NCBI GenBank assembly: GCA_013397115.1
Contig: VWZW01007673.1
Coordinates: 186,001-250,000 of the forward strand
DNA length: 64,000 bases
Origin: Edolisoma coerulescens
Lineage: Eukaryota; Chordata; Aves; Passeriformes; Campephagidae
Direction: 5' to 3'
Part shown: positions 34,370 to 47,006 of the stretch, in pieces
How the letters are laid out: each line of letters starts with the position of its first letter
How positions within the stretch are numbered: position 1 is the first letter of the stretch
Notes under the pieces: generated by a model
Databases searched by the model: none
What the model was told of the DNA's origin: nothing
What the model saw: only the letters and a program-made list of their open reading frames with translations
Made by a program: the position numbers and the translations under genes

Positions 34370-34892
34370 TGCATGGAGCAGACTTTGTTTCCTCCCAGGG
34401 AACAAGAACACAATACTATAAGAGCCTAAATTCAAATAATGCCTTCTTTGCATTGGTCTTCACCAACAAGACCAGCTCTCAGGAATATCTTACCCAGGAG
34501 AGCAGGGTAAAGGAATATTGGTCATGGAGTATTGGGTCAGAGACTTAACATTCACAAGTCCATGGGTCCTGACAAGCATTCATGAGTGCTGAGAGAGCTG
34601 ATGGATACCATAAATAGGTCTCTCACAATCATATTTGAAAGGTTGTGGTGGTCAGGAGAGGTGCCCAAGGACTGAAAGAAAGCAAATATCATCCCGGTCT
34701 CCCAAAAGGGCAAGAATATCCTTATAAATAATCTCAGGAGTGGATTGGATAGGCAGACAGTGAGGTGGATTGGGAACTCTGTACAGCAGATCCCAGAGGC
34801 TCATAATCAGTGGCACTGGGTTTGATTGGAGGCCTGTCACCAGCAGTGTCTCCCAAGGTTCAATACTTGGCTCAGTATTGTTTAACTGAAAT
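34370..34892 (+). mobile_element. CR1 LINE ORF2 fragment with internal deletion
   Basis: The plus strand carries the region between the CR1 endonuclease and reverse transcriptase. NNAFFALVFTNKTSSQE in the frame at 34318-34548 matches the conserved NAFFASVFTxKT block. It continues with sequence at 34560-34712 equivalent to SMGPD...RELAD and SGEVPxDWKKAN, here with a stop replacing the tryptophan. At about 34712-34745 the sequence jumps to the motif B region (CCTGTCACCAGCAGTGTCTC near 34834), skipping several hundred bases that would include motif A. It stops at about 34892 just after the motif B segment, with no motif C and no 3' untranslated region. Confidence 0.88.
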
Positions 34893-37090
34893 TATTTTGC
34901 ATCGGGCAGTAGTTTTCATTAGGATAACCTCTAGTTCAATATAAAACAGGCAAAGAATTTGTCTGAACCACAACAGAAACACAGATAGAATACCTGAAGG
35001 TGGCATAAGCGTGTGTGACATAGGGTCCTTTATATCACTCATAGTCTGCTGGGAAGTTTTGCATCTCACTGAACTTTACTCTTCCACATTTATAGCTGAG
35101 TTACACCCAAGAATCACTTCATATTAACTAGAAAAAAAAAAACAACCCACCTTGTAAGATATAAAATCATTCGATCCTAAATCTGCGTCTGAAGCAGGTC
35201 AAATGCATGATCCCTAAAAGCACTCATTTCTCTCCAGTGGCTAAAAAGGAAGATGACTTGAGAAGGTGAGAAATTTGCACCATATGTAGCAAAAAAATTA
35301 GCTCATTCTCCCCTCTAACAACGGTTTGGTCCATTTTGTGCTGGTTAGCTAATACTTCTAACATATGCATAATGAAATAAATTTAAGTTCACTAGCACAA
35401 CCCACAGAAATGAGCATTTGTTCTATGCTAGGTCGTAGAGGATGAGGTCCACTGAAATGATTTGTAAAAGAAAACCATCTTCAGAATTTATCATTTGACC
35501 CTCCATGGCCTGTGAAGAAGACCTACAGATCTCTTGAGGCATTTAGTACAAGTACAATAGTAAAAAATGTTAGCATTGATCAGCAATATAGAAAAAGTGT
35601 TCAGACGTCATACAAGAACTGCAAAATCCCAACTTGGTGCCACCGAAATACAAGGCATCATTTTGCAGACCATACAGGATAATTAAAACTGAGTGATAAG
35701 GCATTTCTAATGTGATTAAGAGACCTGATTTCATGGGTTTTAAGAAGTAATTGAGTAGAGTCAAATATGAGTTGTTTTGCCACCTTATGCATCACAGGTC
35801 AGTAAATCATCATGCATGAGAGGTACCTTAACTGTTAACTGTATGTGATTTGAATTAGGATTCAGCTTTGGGGAAGGACTTTGTTTCAAAGTGAATTCAA
35901 AACTTTTTTGCACTCATTTTGTCCTTGGGTGACCGAGTGGGGCAAGGCAGCCTTCCATTTAGCATAGACCAGTCTAATCCACTGAGCTGTGCACTGCATC
36001 TGTCCTAGAGTTACTTCAACACCTCCAAGTGATGTGTCGCAGCATAACTACTATTTATCATGACAGATCTTTCTAGTTTTTATTGCACTCCTATTTTGCA
36101 CCAGTATCTTTTCTCAACACTTTGAGCATCATGAGGAAGTAATATTTGGTGTTGTGAAACAAGACTTTTATGCAGTTCCTTTCTATGCACTGACATTTCT
36201 CAGAGAGGTCTGGCTTGAAGAATCAGAGCAGATAGCAAGGAAAGAGCGCCACAGATGTTAAATTCTAAATGAATATAAGGCTCTGAGTCGCCTTTAGACT
36301 TTAGCCTCTTCCTGTACATTAGTTGCTTCATATTATCTGATTAGCAATCTAATTGACTCAAATAATAATAATAAAAAGAGTTGTACATAGGCAGCATCCC
36401 ACTAGATTCCACTAAGCAGGAATTAAGAGTCCTGTGACTGCTCTCATGACATAGTCTAATGTGGAGACATCTGAATCATCGAAACTTGCTTATATACTTG
36501 GCTAAGCTAAGATTCTAACACGATTTGGAGAAGTTACCAAGATATAATTAAGATAGCAGTATTGTCTTATTGTCATTGATTTGTATTTATGGATTTATGA
36601 GAATTTGAGGATTTTTTAATAAAATCCTAGTAAAGAAGTATTGGAAAAAATCTTTAGTAAAGTCTTTCCTGGGTTTGATGCAATATATAAAAATATTTCA
36701 ATCAATAAATAGTAAATACGAAAAATATTTGTCTTTCTGTGAATCCGTAGAGAATTCAATGGCTAATGGTTATTTTCTTTGAGAAAATAGGAAAGAAAGT
36801 GGAATATTTTCCTTTGATGGTGAAAATTCTTAGTCAGGGTGCAGAACATCCCAGCTGTGCTCTTGGAAACAAATGACCCCATCCTGAGGTCTGCGTGGAG
36901 CCCATGTGCCACAGGCTGAACTCTGCCTCCTGCCTCATCTGACTGATCCGAGGACGTGGCTGTTGGCTCACACCACAAATGTTTTCATACTGCTCTGTAA
37001 TGGGCTGGTTTTTGTGATTTGAAAGCATCACACCCAGAAGATCTGAGAGCAGCCTCTAATTGACTCCCCATTTCCTTCCCATAAGGAAGA

Positions 37091-37160
37091 TACAGGTACA
37101 CGTACATATATATACATACATATCTATAGATATCTATATTTTTATCTGTAGATGTATGTA
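37091..37160. repeat. TA/CA/TC-rich low-complexity block
   Basis: Interleaved TACA, TATA and TATC words form an impure microsatellite with local palindromes (TATCTATAGATATCTATA, 37121-37138). No mobile element ends are visible around it. Confidence 0.7.
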
Positions 37161-40100
37161 AAGATTGTCAGTGTAATGAGGACAATAAGGAAAAGACCCA
37201 AGATATTTCCCCCACGAGACTACGCAAAACAAAAGAACTTGCCAATGGTTCACAAATCAGAATATTTAATTTCCAGGTCAGTTTCAGACAGATAGGGCAG
37301 ATGATGCAGAGCTCCCCTTGTCCACAACTGCAGGAAGCCTCCAGCTGCCTGTGGGAAAATAGCACAGTACAGATGGGGCTGTGTGTGCTTCCTCATCCTT
37401 AAGTCAGTGGCACGGATGAAGGTCAATGCAATATCTCAGGTGCACTATCTCGCAGAATGGAAATACTAATTTATTTTAAAATATAAACGATTCAGCCCCT
37501 AATATTCACATTTTAGTACACACAAGTACCAAAATGCATATAAGTGTTCTGGCAAGTATCCAGGGAGGCTGTCCAGGATGGCTTGCAATGACAAGCAGCT
37601 CCAGTTTTCCCATCTATCCCCACACTTTCAGGGTTTATGTTAGGAGGGTATCGGTTGTGGATGGGTGCCATAGATGTATCAGGAGCCAACCACCCCACCG
37701 CTGTGAGTCATCAGGATTTATTCACTGTCTCTGATTTTGCTTGTCCTGAAGAATTGGAGGCAGACATATGGTAGGCTCTTGATGGCCTGCTCCTGTAGTT
37801 GTCAGCCATTTTTACAGCTGTCATCCCCTTGCTATTTCCTACACTTGTGTTCCTATTTCCTATCAATTGATAGTGGTAGAAACATTTTTATTTGCAATTT
37901 TCACATCACTAGAAGATTCCTGGACATATGTTTTCTAACATATTGCAGACACTTTTGTACGGACTAGTTAAAAAAGAAAAGAAAGAAAAATGTCAAAAAA
38001 AGAAGCCAGCTACATTTTTGATTCAGAAGTTTTCTTCACAACAGTCTTCTAAGCCTCTAGTGTTGTCCTTTAAAACTTCAGTGATATCCTAATTGTCATA
38101 AAATATTTCCCTTTCCTGTCCTAGAATTAGAAATGAAGATTACCATTCACTTTCTTCTATGCAATCATTTAATCTATGAATTCTAATCTAATCCAATCTT
38201 TATATTCTGTTTATTTTACAAGATAAAGATGAGCTAGTGTGCTTTTCCAATTTCCTTTTCTCTGTTACTCACATTACATAATCCCTTTTCAATCAAAGGG
38301 AACTCTTCAACTAAACTGGAAAAAAGGTATGATAGAAAGGGAGAGATTTGCCACTGATAAGACAAAGAACTCTGCCAAGTGATGGACAAAGTATTTCTTT
38401 TACTTTTACATAATGTTCTAAATGCTGTTTTGGGGATTGTCATGCAGCATTTGTGCTTCAGAGTGGCAGCAGCATCTCTCCTGAGAGTAGTGGCGCAGTG
38501 AGAATTAGCAAGAAGTTTAGTTCCACAAATCCTCTTTATGAGAAAATCAGGTTGTTTAATATAAAACTGAGCTGTGCATGAATAAGGCAGGAATTTTTAC
38601 AGAGTTCATACTAATAGGAAGACACATTTTCTGCACAATTACATCAGACAGTGTTTTTCATACAATTTTAAACACTGAAATGTACAAAAAGAACAGGCAA
38701 GGCTTATTTTCAGTTTTATATTTTTACAAGAGCAAGAGAAAAAATGCTGCATGACAGGAAGAAAAACATCCTATTCGAATACTTTATTATTAGATCATTA
38801 AGATAATTTGAAAAGTTGTTTGAGAACCATTAGAATGATCATAAAAATCTGCCAATACATATAAAAATGTAAGCATTCAGAGATGGAATAAATCACGAGG
38901 CATCTCTTCAAAACTTTCTGTTGGTTTGATTATTATTGTCTGCAGAAGCCCTAGCATGACATCCAGTTCCAAACCCTATGGTTCACACACACAAAAAAAG
39001 CATATTATTGTAACAAGCATTATTAATGATGCCACAATAATATGCCTGTCACAAGAACTTTCCACAATAAGGGTTCAATTGACCTCAACTGGTATATTTC
39101 AAATGCACCACCCCATCCTGCTACAACAGCATGTACATTAACCAGATAACATCTCTCTCTGAAATAAAGACTTGAAAGAATTTTAAAAAGTCATATAATA
39201 GATCAACTCATATTTTTGCATGGAAAAAACCTATTCAGCTGGCAACACCAGCAGGTATAAATCCTCAGACAATGAACTAAATTATTCCCTGGAGACCTCG
39301 TTCTCCCTCACATTCTGTTTGCAAATGACCTGTCACCCAAACTGCTGATTCTGTTCCCATACCCAGTTCTCTGCATTTGTAAGCATTATAATATCATTTT
39401 ACAGCTTCCATATCATAACTTCTTTACAGCAGCATCTCAGCATATTTTGCAGTTGTTAAGTAATTTTACTTTGCAAAAGTGAATTATTGCAAAGTGAAGA
39501 AGCCTTCAGAGTCTTCATTTTTTGAAGGTGAAAACTGAGGTGCAAACAGGCTAACCATAGCCTTTTCATGGAAAAGCTGAACATCTGTGCCTTTGAAAAC
39601 AAGAACAATCTAAGCTCAGCAAATTCTATTGTCAGGGAAATGATGAAGGAATGAAGAAGGGAGACAGCCATCATTAAAAGACTTGGAGAATATTGGGGGG
39701 GGGGAGTTTAAAGCATTAAATTCCCATGTTACTATAGAATAATGTTGCTTTGACAGTAATTAGTTATGCACTTACATAACAAAAGATGTTCCGAGTGAAA
39801 CATAAAATATGTAAATAAGACTGCTTTGATATCATGGGTTTAGACTTGCTAAGAAAAAAAGAAAATACTACTCAGGTAATAACTTATATTTTGTTACTTA
39901 TATCACCAAGATGCTCATTACCAGAGTACAGGAGCATGCCTGTTCTTTTCCTGTTTGAGTTAAGCCCTGATGAATGTTTAGGTGCCCTGGGTAGCATGAT
40001 ACCTTAGCATTCTAAAGAGAGAAACTCAGACTGGTCGAGTGATTTGTAGAAGGCTAAATTTTTCAGGTGGGTCTCTTCACAAACAGAGGTACATATTGTC

Positions 40101-42456
40101 CCATTGAAGACTTTTTCAAGTGCAATTTTTCAGGTGACTTCTGTAGCAAAAGAGGATTTCACCAGAAGTGGTGTTGATGTTTTACTAACAATGATAACCA
40201 ACAAAGCAGCAGTATGGATACATTCCAAAAAAGCAGAATGCAACTTCAGGACATACAGCTGGCCATGGAAAGAAGTATCCTTGCTCTTAAGGAAAGAAGC
40301 AAAACAATTTTACTGATAAGAGAACAAATGGAGGTGAAAGACATAATGAAAAGCAGGAATAAGTAGTATTTAAAGCAGAGAAGACCTAATACACAATATT
40401 CTCATGTTAGAATGAGGAATAGTTAAGTACATTAAGGACTGCATTTAAAAAACCCCATGGGATGATAAAATAAGCTGGTCCCATTTATTTGAAGTGCATA
40501 GTTGTGTTTTATCTGGATAATAATTATGTTAATAATATCATGCTCATGCCTTAGTCTTGTAATGAACTGTGGGTGTTTGTGAATATGGAGCTACTGTAAT
40601 GATTGCATCTATTATTATCCGGAAATGAAGGATGAGATTCATTTCATTTAGCTTTATAAGAGTTGGGCATCAAGTCTAAGTTCATTATCTGGACTCCCTT
40701 TGGAGTCAGTTGTCAGAGAAGCATTTTCTAATGTAAAGTGTCTAATGCAGTCAAGACTAATAGCCCTAGGACTTGCCTGTCCATTGCCATTGATTACAGA
40801 AAAAAACAGAAGACTAGCTTTCTAGATACAGAACATTCACATAACTGAAGTTAGGTGATACTAATTCTACTTTAATAATATTTTCTCACATTAAATCTTC
40901 TTGAGATTTAGTCTTGAAAGTCTCTAACTGCTATTATATTTACTTATAAATACACACTTCAATGTTTTGCAAGATCTCAACTAAGTATATGTCCAAAAGA
41001 AAATTTGAGCAGATAGCTACAATTTCCTTACTTCCTTCAAGAGTGATAATTTGTAAATAGGTCATTTTGTTCAAGTAGCAATTATCAAAGCATTTTAATT
41101 ACCTGAGATTCTCAGAGTAAACCTTCAATTAAACTGGATAAAGAGATTTTGTCAGCCTAGTGCAGTTTTCCTAGAGAAGAGTAATGGGTACTACCAGCAT
41201 AGAGAACAAATGTTGCATTCCTGACTAATGTAGCCCATGGCAAAACTTTTATGAAATAACTGGATGTCATCTGCATAGCATTTGCAGAAAATAGAAATTT
41301 AATCAACAGACTTTCCTTTTCAACAATACAGCTAGGTCCTGCCAGCTCCAGTGATCCCTAAATCTAAGTCAGTCCCAGAAGGCAAGATCACATGGATTCA
41401 TCGTTCTGTGACGAGGCTTTCCATTGGCTGTGTAACACTAGTTGCTGCAGCACTCAGAGTGTGAACAGAAATGTCTATAGAAACAGAGATGATGAATTGT
41501 GTTAAAAGCACCACAACTTTGCTGCAGTTGAGGTTGCCCTTGGTCCAGATGCTGAAGAGCAAACCTGATGCACTGAATCCATTTGCAAAGCTTTGGAAAT
41601 TAAAAAAAAATGCTAACAGTATTTGACTGCTGGACTTCCTACATTCATTGGGGAAAGGTTCATAATTTCATTACAATTTGTATTTCCCCTCTAATCCACT
41701 CTGGTTATGCTACCTGTTGTCAAGAAAGTCATATGCCCACGTTCTCCATCACTTCTGACTTTTTTACCTCCACCATATCACGCTGGGAGAAGTGGTTTGG
41801 GTATTTATGTCTTTGGTTGATATGCAGAACTGAAATGGTCCTGACTTTCAGAAATTTCATGTCAAGACTGTCAGAGCCTCAAAAGTAGGAGACACAGATT
41901 CTAAGCTTCACCCCTAGTCATCCTATCCCCTCTCCTTTTTTTGTTGGCAGATTTCTTTCTATGGTGAAGGAAAAGTGCAAGAAAAAGGACACCACCATTA
42001 AGGAACAAGGCTGCAACATGTCATCTTCTTAGGAGGTGAGGAGCAGGACCTATCTGTAATATTTCTCTGATTCTTAGAAACATAGATGTGAAGTTAGCAT
42101 CTCTTACTGATTTAGGTCTGAGTAAGGTGTAAGGGCTAGCTGTGAGAGCTAGATTTTATATTTCATCTTCACTGCTGTTCGACATGTCGCAGTCCAAGAG
42201 ACCCCTATTCCAATAGAGGAGCCAGCAGCCAACACATTGCTGTAAGAAATAGATGACAACTTTAGATAAAGGAGATGTTTTGCTCTCATGACCTGTTTCT
42301 AAGGAATGCGTGCCAGTGAGAAAGTTTTGGCTATGTTTGAACAGCAGCAAAGACAGGGAAGAGATTGTATGCCTGGACTAACACTTGATCTGAGAAGGAA
42401 GTACAATAAAAATAATTGAAATTTTGCTTGGATAATATAACCCAAGAATAGTGAAG

Positions 42457-42473
42457 AAAAAAAAAAAAAAAAA
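42457..42473. repeat. Poly(A) run of 17
   Basis: A pure A-run follows AATAGTGAAG. No recognisable retroposed gene or SINE body precedes it and no target duplication is obvious, so it is listed as a homopolymer and not as a retroposon tail. Confidence 0.85.
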
Positions 42474-45400
42474 GCCTCATTTTTCCCCAGATTCACTTTC
42501 TTCCCAAGAGAACAGAATAGATGACCAGTTACCAATGTGTGCCAGAAGGGTTGCTTGACTCTTTATCACCTGTGCCCAGAAAACCATTTGGCATGCTCTT
42601 GTGCCATTCTACAGCTTTGTTGGCCCTGCTCTTTCAGGGCACTTTGAGTGCTTTGACACACAGGTGATGTGTGCAGGAAAAAGAGACAGTGTAGGGTTTA
42701 CTGCCTTTTACTGCCTCTTTTGCCTCCTATTAAGACAAATGTTTATCACAGCAGCAGCCAGATCCTCTCCTCAGCTCAGCATCCAAGGAAACCATCACCC
42801 TGAGCACAAAGAAAGTACGGTAGCAATGACAAGGCTGGGTTTATGGGAAGCTCTGCTGGGTGGATCCAGTCTGCATGATGATTCCTTTTTACCCAGTTGC
42901 TTAGGCTGGTCTCTGTGCTAAGAGATGAGCTCAGGTGCTTTTCTCTACTGGTCTCAGTATGTTCTGCTGTGCAATAACCTCCTTCATTCTTTCTTGATTT
43001 TCCTCATTCCTGAAATTGTGCATTTGCAATTTTGCCTGTTCTGCTGCTTTGCAGATTTCTATGCTTTTTTCCAAATTTAACTCATAGTTTTTAGCAGATG
43101 TTCATGTACCTTCCCATTACTTCAGGTCACCTCTAAGTACATGATCCTATATGCATAACAGAAAAAACTTTTATGTTACTTCAAGAAAAAATTTTTTTCT
43201 TCAAACTGCTCTACCAGTTTGCAGAATTCATGAATCTGGATTTTTATTTTAAAGTAAGAGAATGAAATATAAAATCAATATAAAATCTGTAGTCCAGGAA
43301 GCTTCTGTACTAATTTGACATGTACAAAACTAAAAGGGTAAAGAAGGAACAATGCAGACCCCAAAAGCAACTTAGTTGTTGACTTAAACTTATATTTCTG
43401 TATTTGCTACTATTTCAAAAGATGGCACATGGTGAAGGAAAAACTTTGTGAGACCTCTATATGCTCTGATTCTTTGGCATGCCTTTCTAGGATGTGGAGT
43501 TGGGGTCAAGCTACCAGATGTAAGGTGTAAAAAGTAGGACGAGTAACTTCTTCCCAAGAGTCCCTTAGCAAGAACTTGCTTCTTTTTAGTAACAGAAATG
43601 AGGAATAACTTTATTGTGCTGGGTCTTATCTTTCTGCTCTTCATCAAGAATCCACAGAAGCAGAGCCAGACCCTAAACAGACCAGCTATTTAAAATAGAT
43701 AAAAAAGCAAATCCTAGGAATGCATACCTGATGTTCCTGCAGATGTTTTACCATAGTTATGAAAATTTGAAAAACACTGAGTCTCTTAAGATTAGACCAT
43801 ATTTGGGAATAATGTTTTATAAGCTGAGGAACACAAAGCCCAGTTAATTTTATAGTTAGGTTGAACAATGTGATTTCTTTTTTTTTTTCTTATGCTATAC
43901 TTACTAATGAAATCTCTCCAACAAATAATTCTGAGTGACTTAATTGCTTAATATTTTGCTATATTTGGTCAATGTTGTAATAATTCTAGTCAACCAATTT
44001 TTTGCATAGCTTTTTGCTGATTTTGTTACTTTCTTAAGAGAAAATCAATGCAGTAAGTTCTCAACAGTTATGATGTTTTTTTCTTAGGGAAGCATATAAA
44101 GATTAAAATCACTGTTTGAGAGAAGACTGAAGTTAGTAAAATTTTTTCTGCTAATTTTTTTTAATAGCAAAGAAAGAAACAAAGTTGATCTAGAGGCCAG
44201 AATAATTCCCATATGTGTGGCACGGTATCTATTTAGTACTGTAATATTGGTAGATGATGTTAGACAATAAAAATTCCCATGCATTTTTAAATAGCCATAA
44301 GCAAAAATAAAAAAAAAAACCAAAAACATAAAAGCATTCAACTACAATCTGTTGCTCTAAAATATTGAAGATTTTTAGAAAACTTTGAGGTTTTTTAATT
44401 AATTGAAATATGAGTGCTCAAAAAATAAAACAGGTAATTACATAAAAGTCATTTGAGAGGTTATTAATCTCATTTTTTTAGAAAAGAGTTTGAAATTGTG
44501 TTATTAAACCAAAATTACAATAATTTTGTACAGCTTTGGGCTCTCAGTCCTGAAGCTTCAGTTTTGGCAATACAATCATCTACATGTAAGTTTTTTTAAA
44601 TGCCATTTGACTAGGATTCTTCAGGATGCTTTTCAGGGATTATTATTTCTATGGAAAATCCATATTTGATTTCCAGAACAGTTATAATTTTTTTAAACAT
44701 AGCTCTGAAAAATATTAAAATATTTTCTTGCATTTGCAATTAAAAATTATTTCAAGAAAATTAAGTGGAAGAAATTATTTGAAAATTTAAACAAATGTAT
44801 AGTATCAGTAATGCAAGTGTTCATAAGCATGCACTGAGTAAATCCACACATGAGTAAAGTTGTTGAGGGAATGTGGAGTTTTTGTCATAAAAATGTAAAT
44901 GCAAAAACACATTTCTGATCTTATGATCAGAATCATAAGGCATCAGTTTTATAGTGGTAAATGTTATGAGGTGACATAGGGTAATTGTCTCTTTCTTTTC
45001 AGATAAAGATGACCAGGTCATGTGTAGGTATCATCATATGACCAGATGAATTTTGGACTTTGTTAAAAAATAAATTGGTATGGGAAAAATTTAAGTCTTT
45101 TGAGAATTAATACTGTTACAAGGTTTGAGAATTTCAAAAGAGAAACTGATATAACCAAAGTATGTTGGTACAGATTTGGCCTTATGTGTAACGTTAGCAG
45201 CTGTCAATGGTCATAAATTTTTCATTCATATTTTTGACCAAAACTTCATAATTTGCATTTTCTTCCTGGAGACATGACTGGAATTCTCTGTCATGAAATA
45301 ATCACAGGATCATTAATAAAGTTAACTGCATCTGAAATAAACATAATCATGCACATATGTGTATTTCTGTTCTTTTATGTGTCCACATACTTTTCAGCAT

Positions 45401-46931
45401 GCACTACTTGACTGAACTCTCATTCTTCAACTCTTTTCTTCTCAAAAGGTAGTGACTATACTGCTTCTAACTTTGAACAACTTTCAAATTTAGCACTGCT
45501 TCTGCTAAATGGTTTACTTATTTTGATATCAAATATCTGTAATTTCCAATGCACTCTAACACATTTCTGGAAACAAATATGCAACATATTCATCAGCTCG
45601 AAAATGTCTATTTTGACACCTAAAATGTCAGTGAATTGTTTTAAAGATGGTTACCTTTGTTAATGTTTCAGAGAACATATTCTCTAAAAAAAAGCCCACA
45701 TCTTTATGTGACTAAAAAATCATGTTTTGTTTTTGTTCAAACATACTATTGTTTATAACTCTGTGTTCAGGGTGTTTTCAAAGATTTTACACTGGTTACT
45801 CAAGGACAAGTTATACATCTTAAAAGTCACAAATAAATAGGTATTCCCCCAAGTATTCCTTCAAAAATTAATTAGAAAATCAGAGTGCAATTAAAGCTGA
45901 GAAAAACATCATAAATTAGATATTAAATAACTCCTTAGACATATTTGCATATCTTCTTAAGTAACAGTGCTTTTGAGATGTGTAATTCTTTAACTCATCA
46001 TAACAAAGCACTTAATGGTGTAGCTTTGCCATCCTTAAATTTCTTGTATTATTTGCCTGCTGAATTCAATTAAGCTGCTACTCAATAATAGGAAGAATAA
46101 CAGAGGATGGGATTTGATATGTACATGCGGCAAATCAAGATAAATAATGTGTCATATGTATTTCATACATGATGCTGTGGTGCACTATCTTTGTATAGCC
46201 AAAGCTATCTAAATAAGGCAGAGGATATTAAGTTTTACAAGTGTATCTGATTTAAATGGAAAGACGGTGGCTCACTGAATATCTCATTTTATATGATACC
46301 ATAATCCACTGAGTGACCTCCAGCACCACTGATTTTTATAGATCTTGGACATGCTCCACATTTCTTGGTATTTCCAACTCTTTGCAGCATTGAGCAAGGA
46401 GTAAAAAACTCATAAAAGACACGGAAATAATTCTCAGCAGTTTCACAGACCCAGTTTCTGAAAACAATTCAAGAAGGTCACCATGCATCTAGAGTGCTGG
46501 AAAGCCCATTGCATACAGTGAAAGCAAAACTTAGATTACAAATCCAGTAGCAGACTAGCACATGAAAAACCAAACCCAACTCTATCCTACAGCAAGCTGA
46601 AGATACACTGGATAACATTTTCTTCAGCCTTCTGCCCAAATGGCAGAAAATTTAGCAAAGCATTTAACTTCTTAAGTTAAGACAATCAAAGGCTGAAATT
46701 GCAAGGCAGCTCCAACAGACAGTGAATTCAGCTGGCCAGTATAGAAAGCTACAATTTTAAACAGAACACTTGGCAGTATCAATGCTGGCCAAGACACAGG
46801 CTGAAGGGCCAGATCCCTTTCATCCATACTCTATCGCTGCCTGGTTTGGTTTGTGATGTTGATAGCTCCTGTAAAAACACAATTCATTTATATTGAGATA
46901 TTAATAACTTTGCCTTTCCTTAACCAGCCAT

Positions 46932-47006
46932 GTAATTAACCTATTAGACCTGTAAAATGACCAATAAAGTGCAGGTGGAAATTCGCTTGTTTATAAAATT
47001 AATTGC
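46932..47006. promoter_or_regulatory. Cluster of transcription-factor-like words (candidate enhancer)
   Basis: Within about 75 bp lie a homeodomain-type GTAATTAAC (46932-46940), an inverted CCAAT word in ACCAATAAAG (46960 region), an E-box CAGGTG (46972-46977), a forkhead-type TGTTTA (46988-46993) and a second homeodomain-type word AAATTAATTG (46996-47005). Such words are common in AT-rich DNA, so this is only a candidate; conservation would decide it. Confidence 0.2.

Noticed and set aside
42457..42473. Poly(A) run as the tail of a processed pseudogene
   Set aside because: No recognisable gene body precedes it and there is no flanking duplication.
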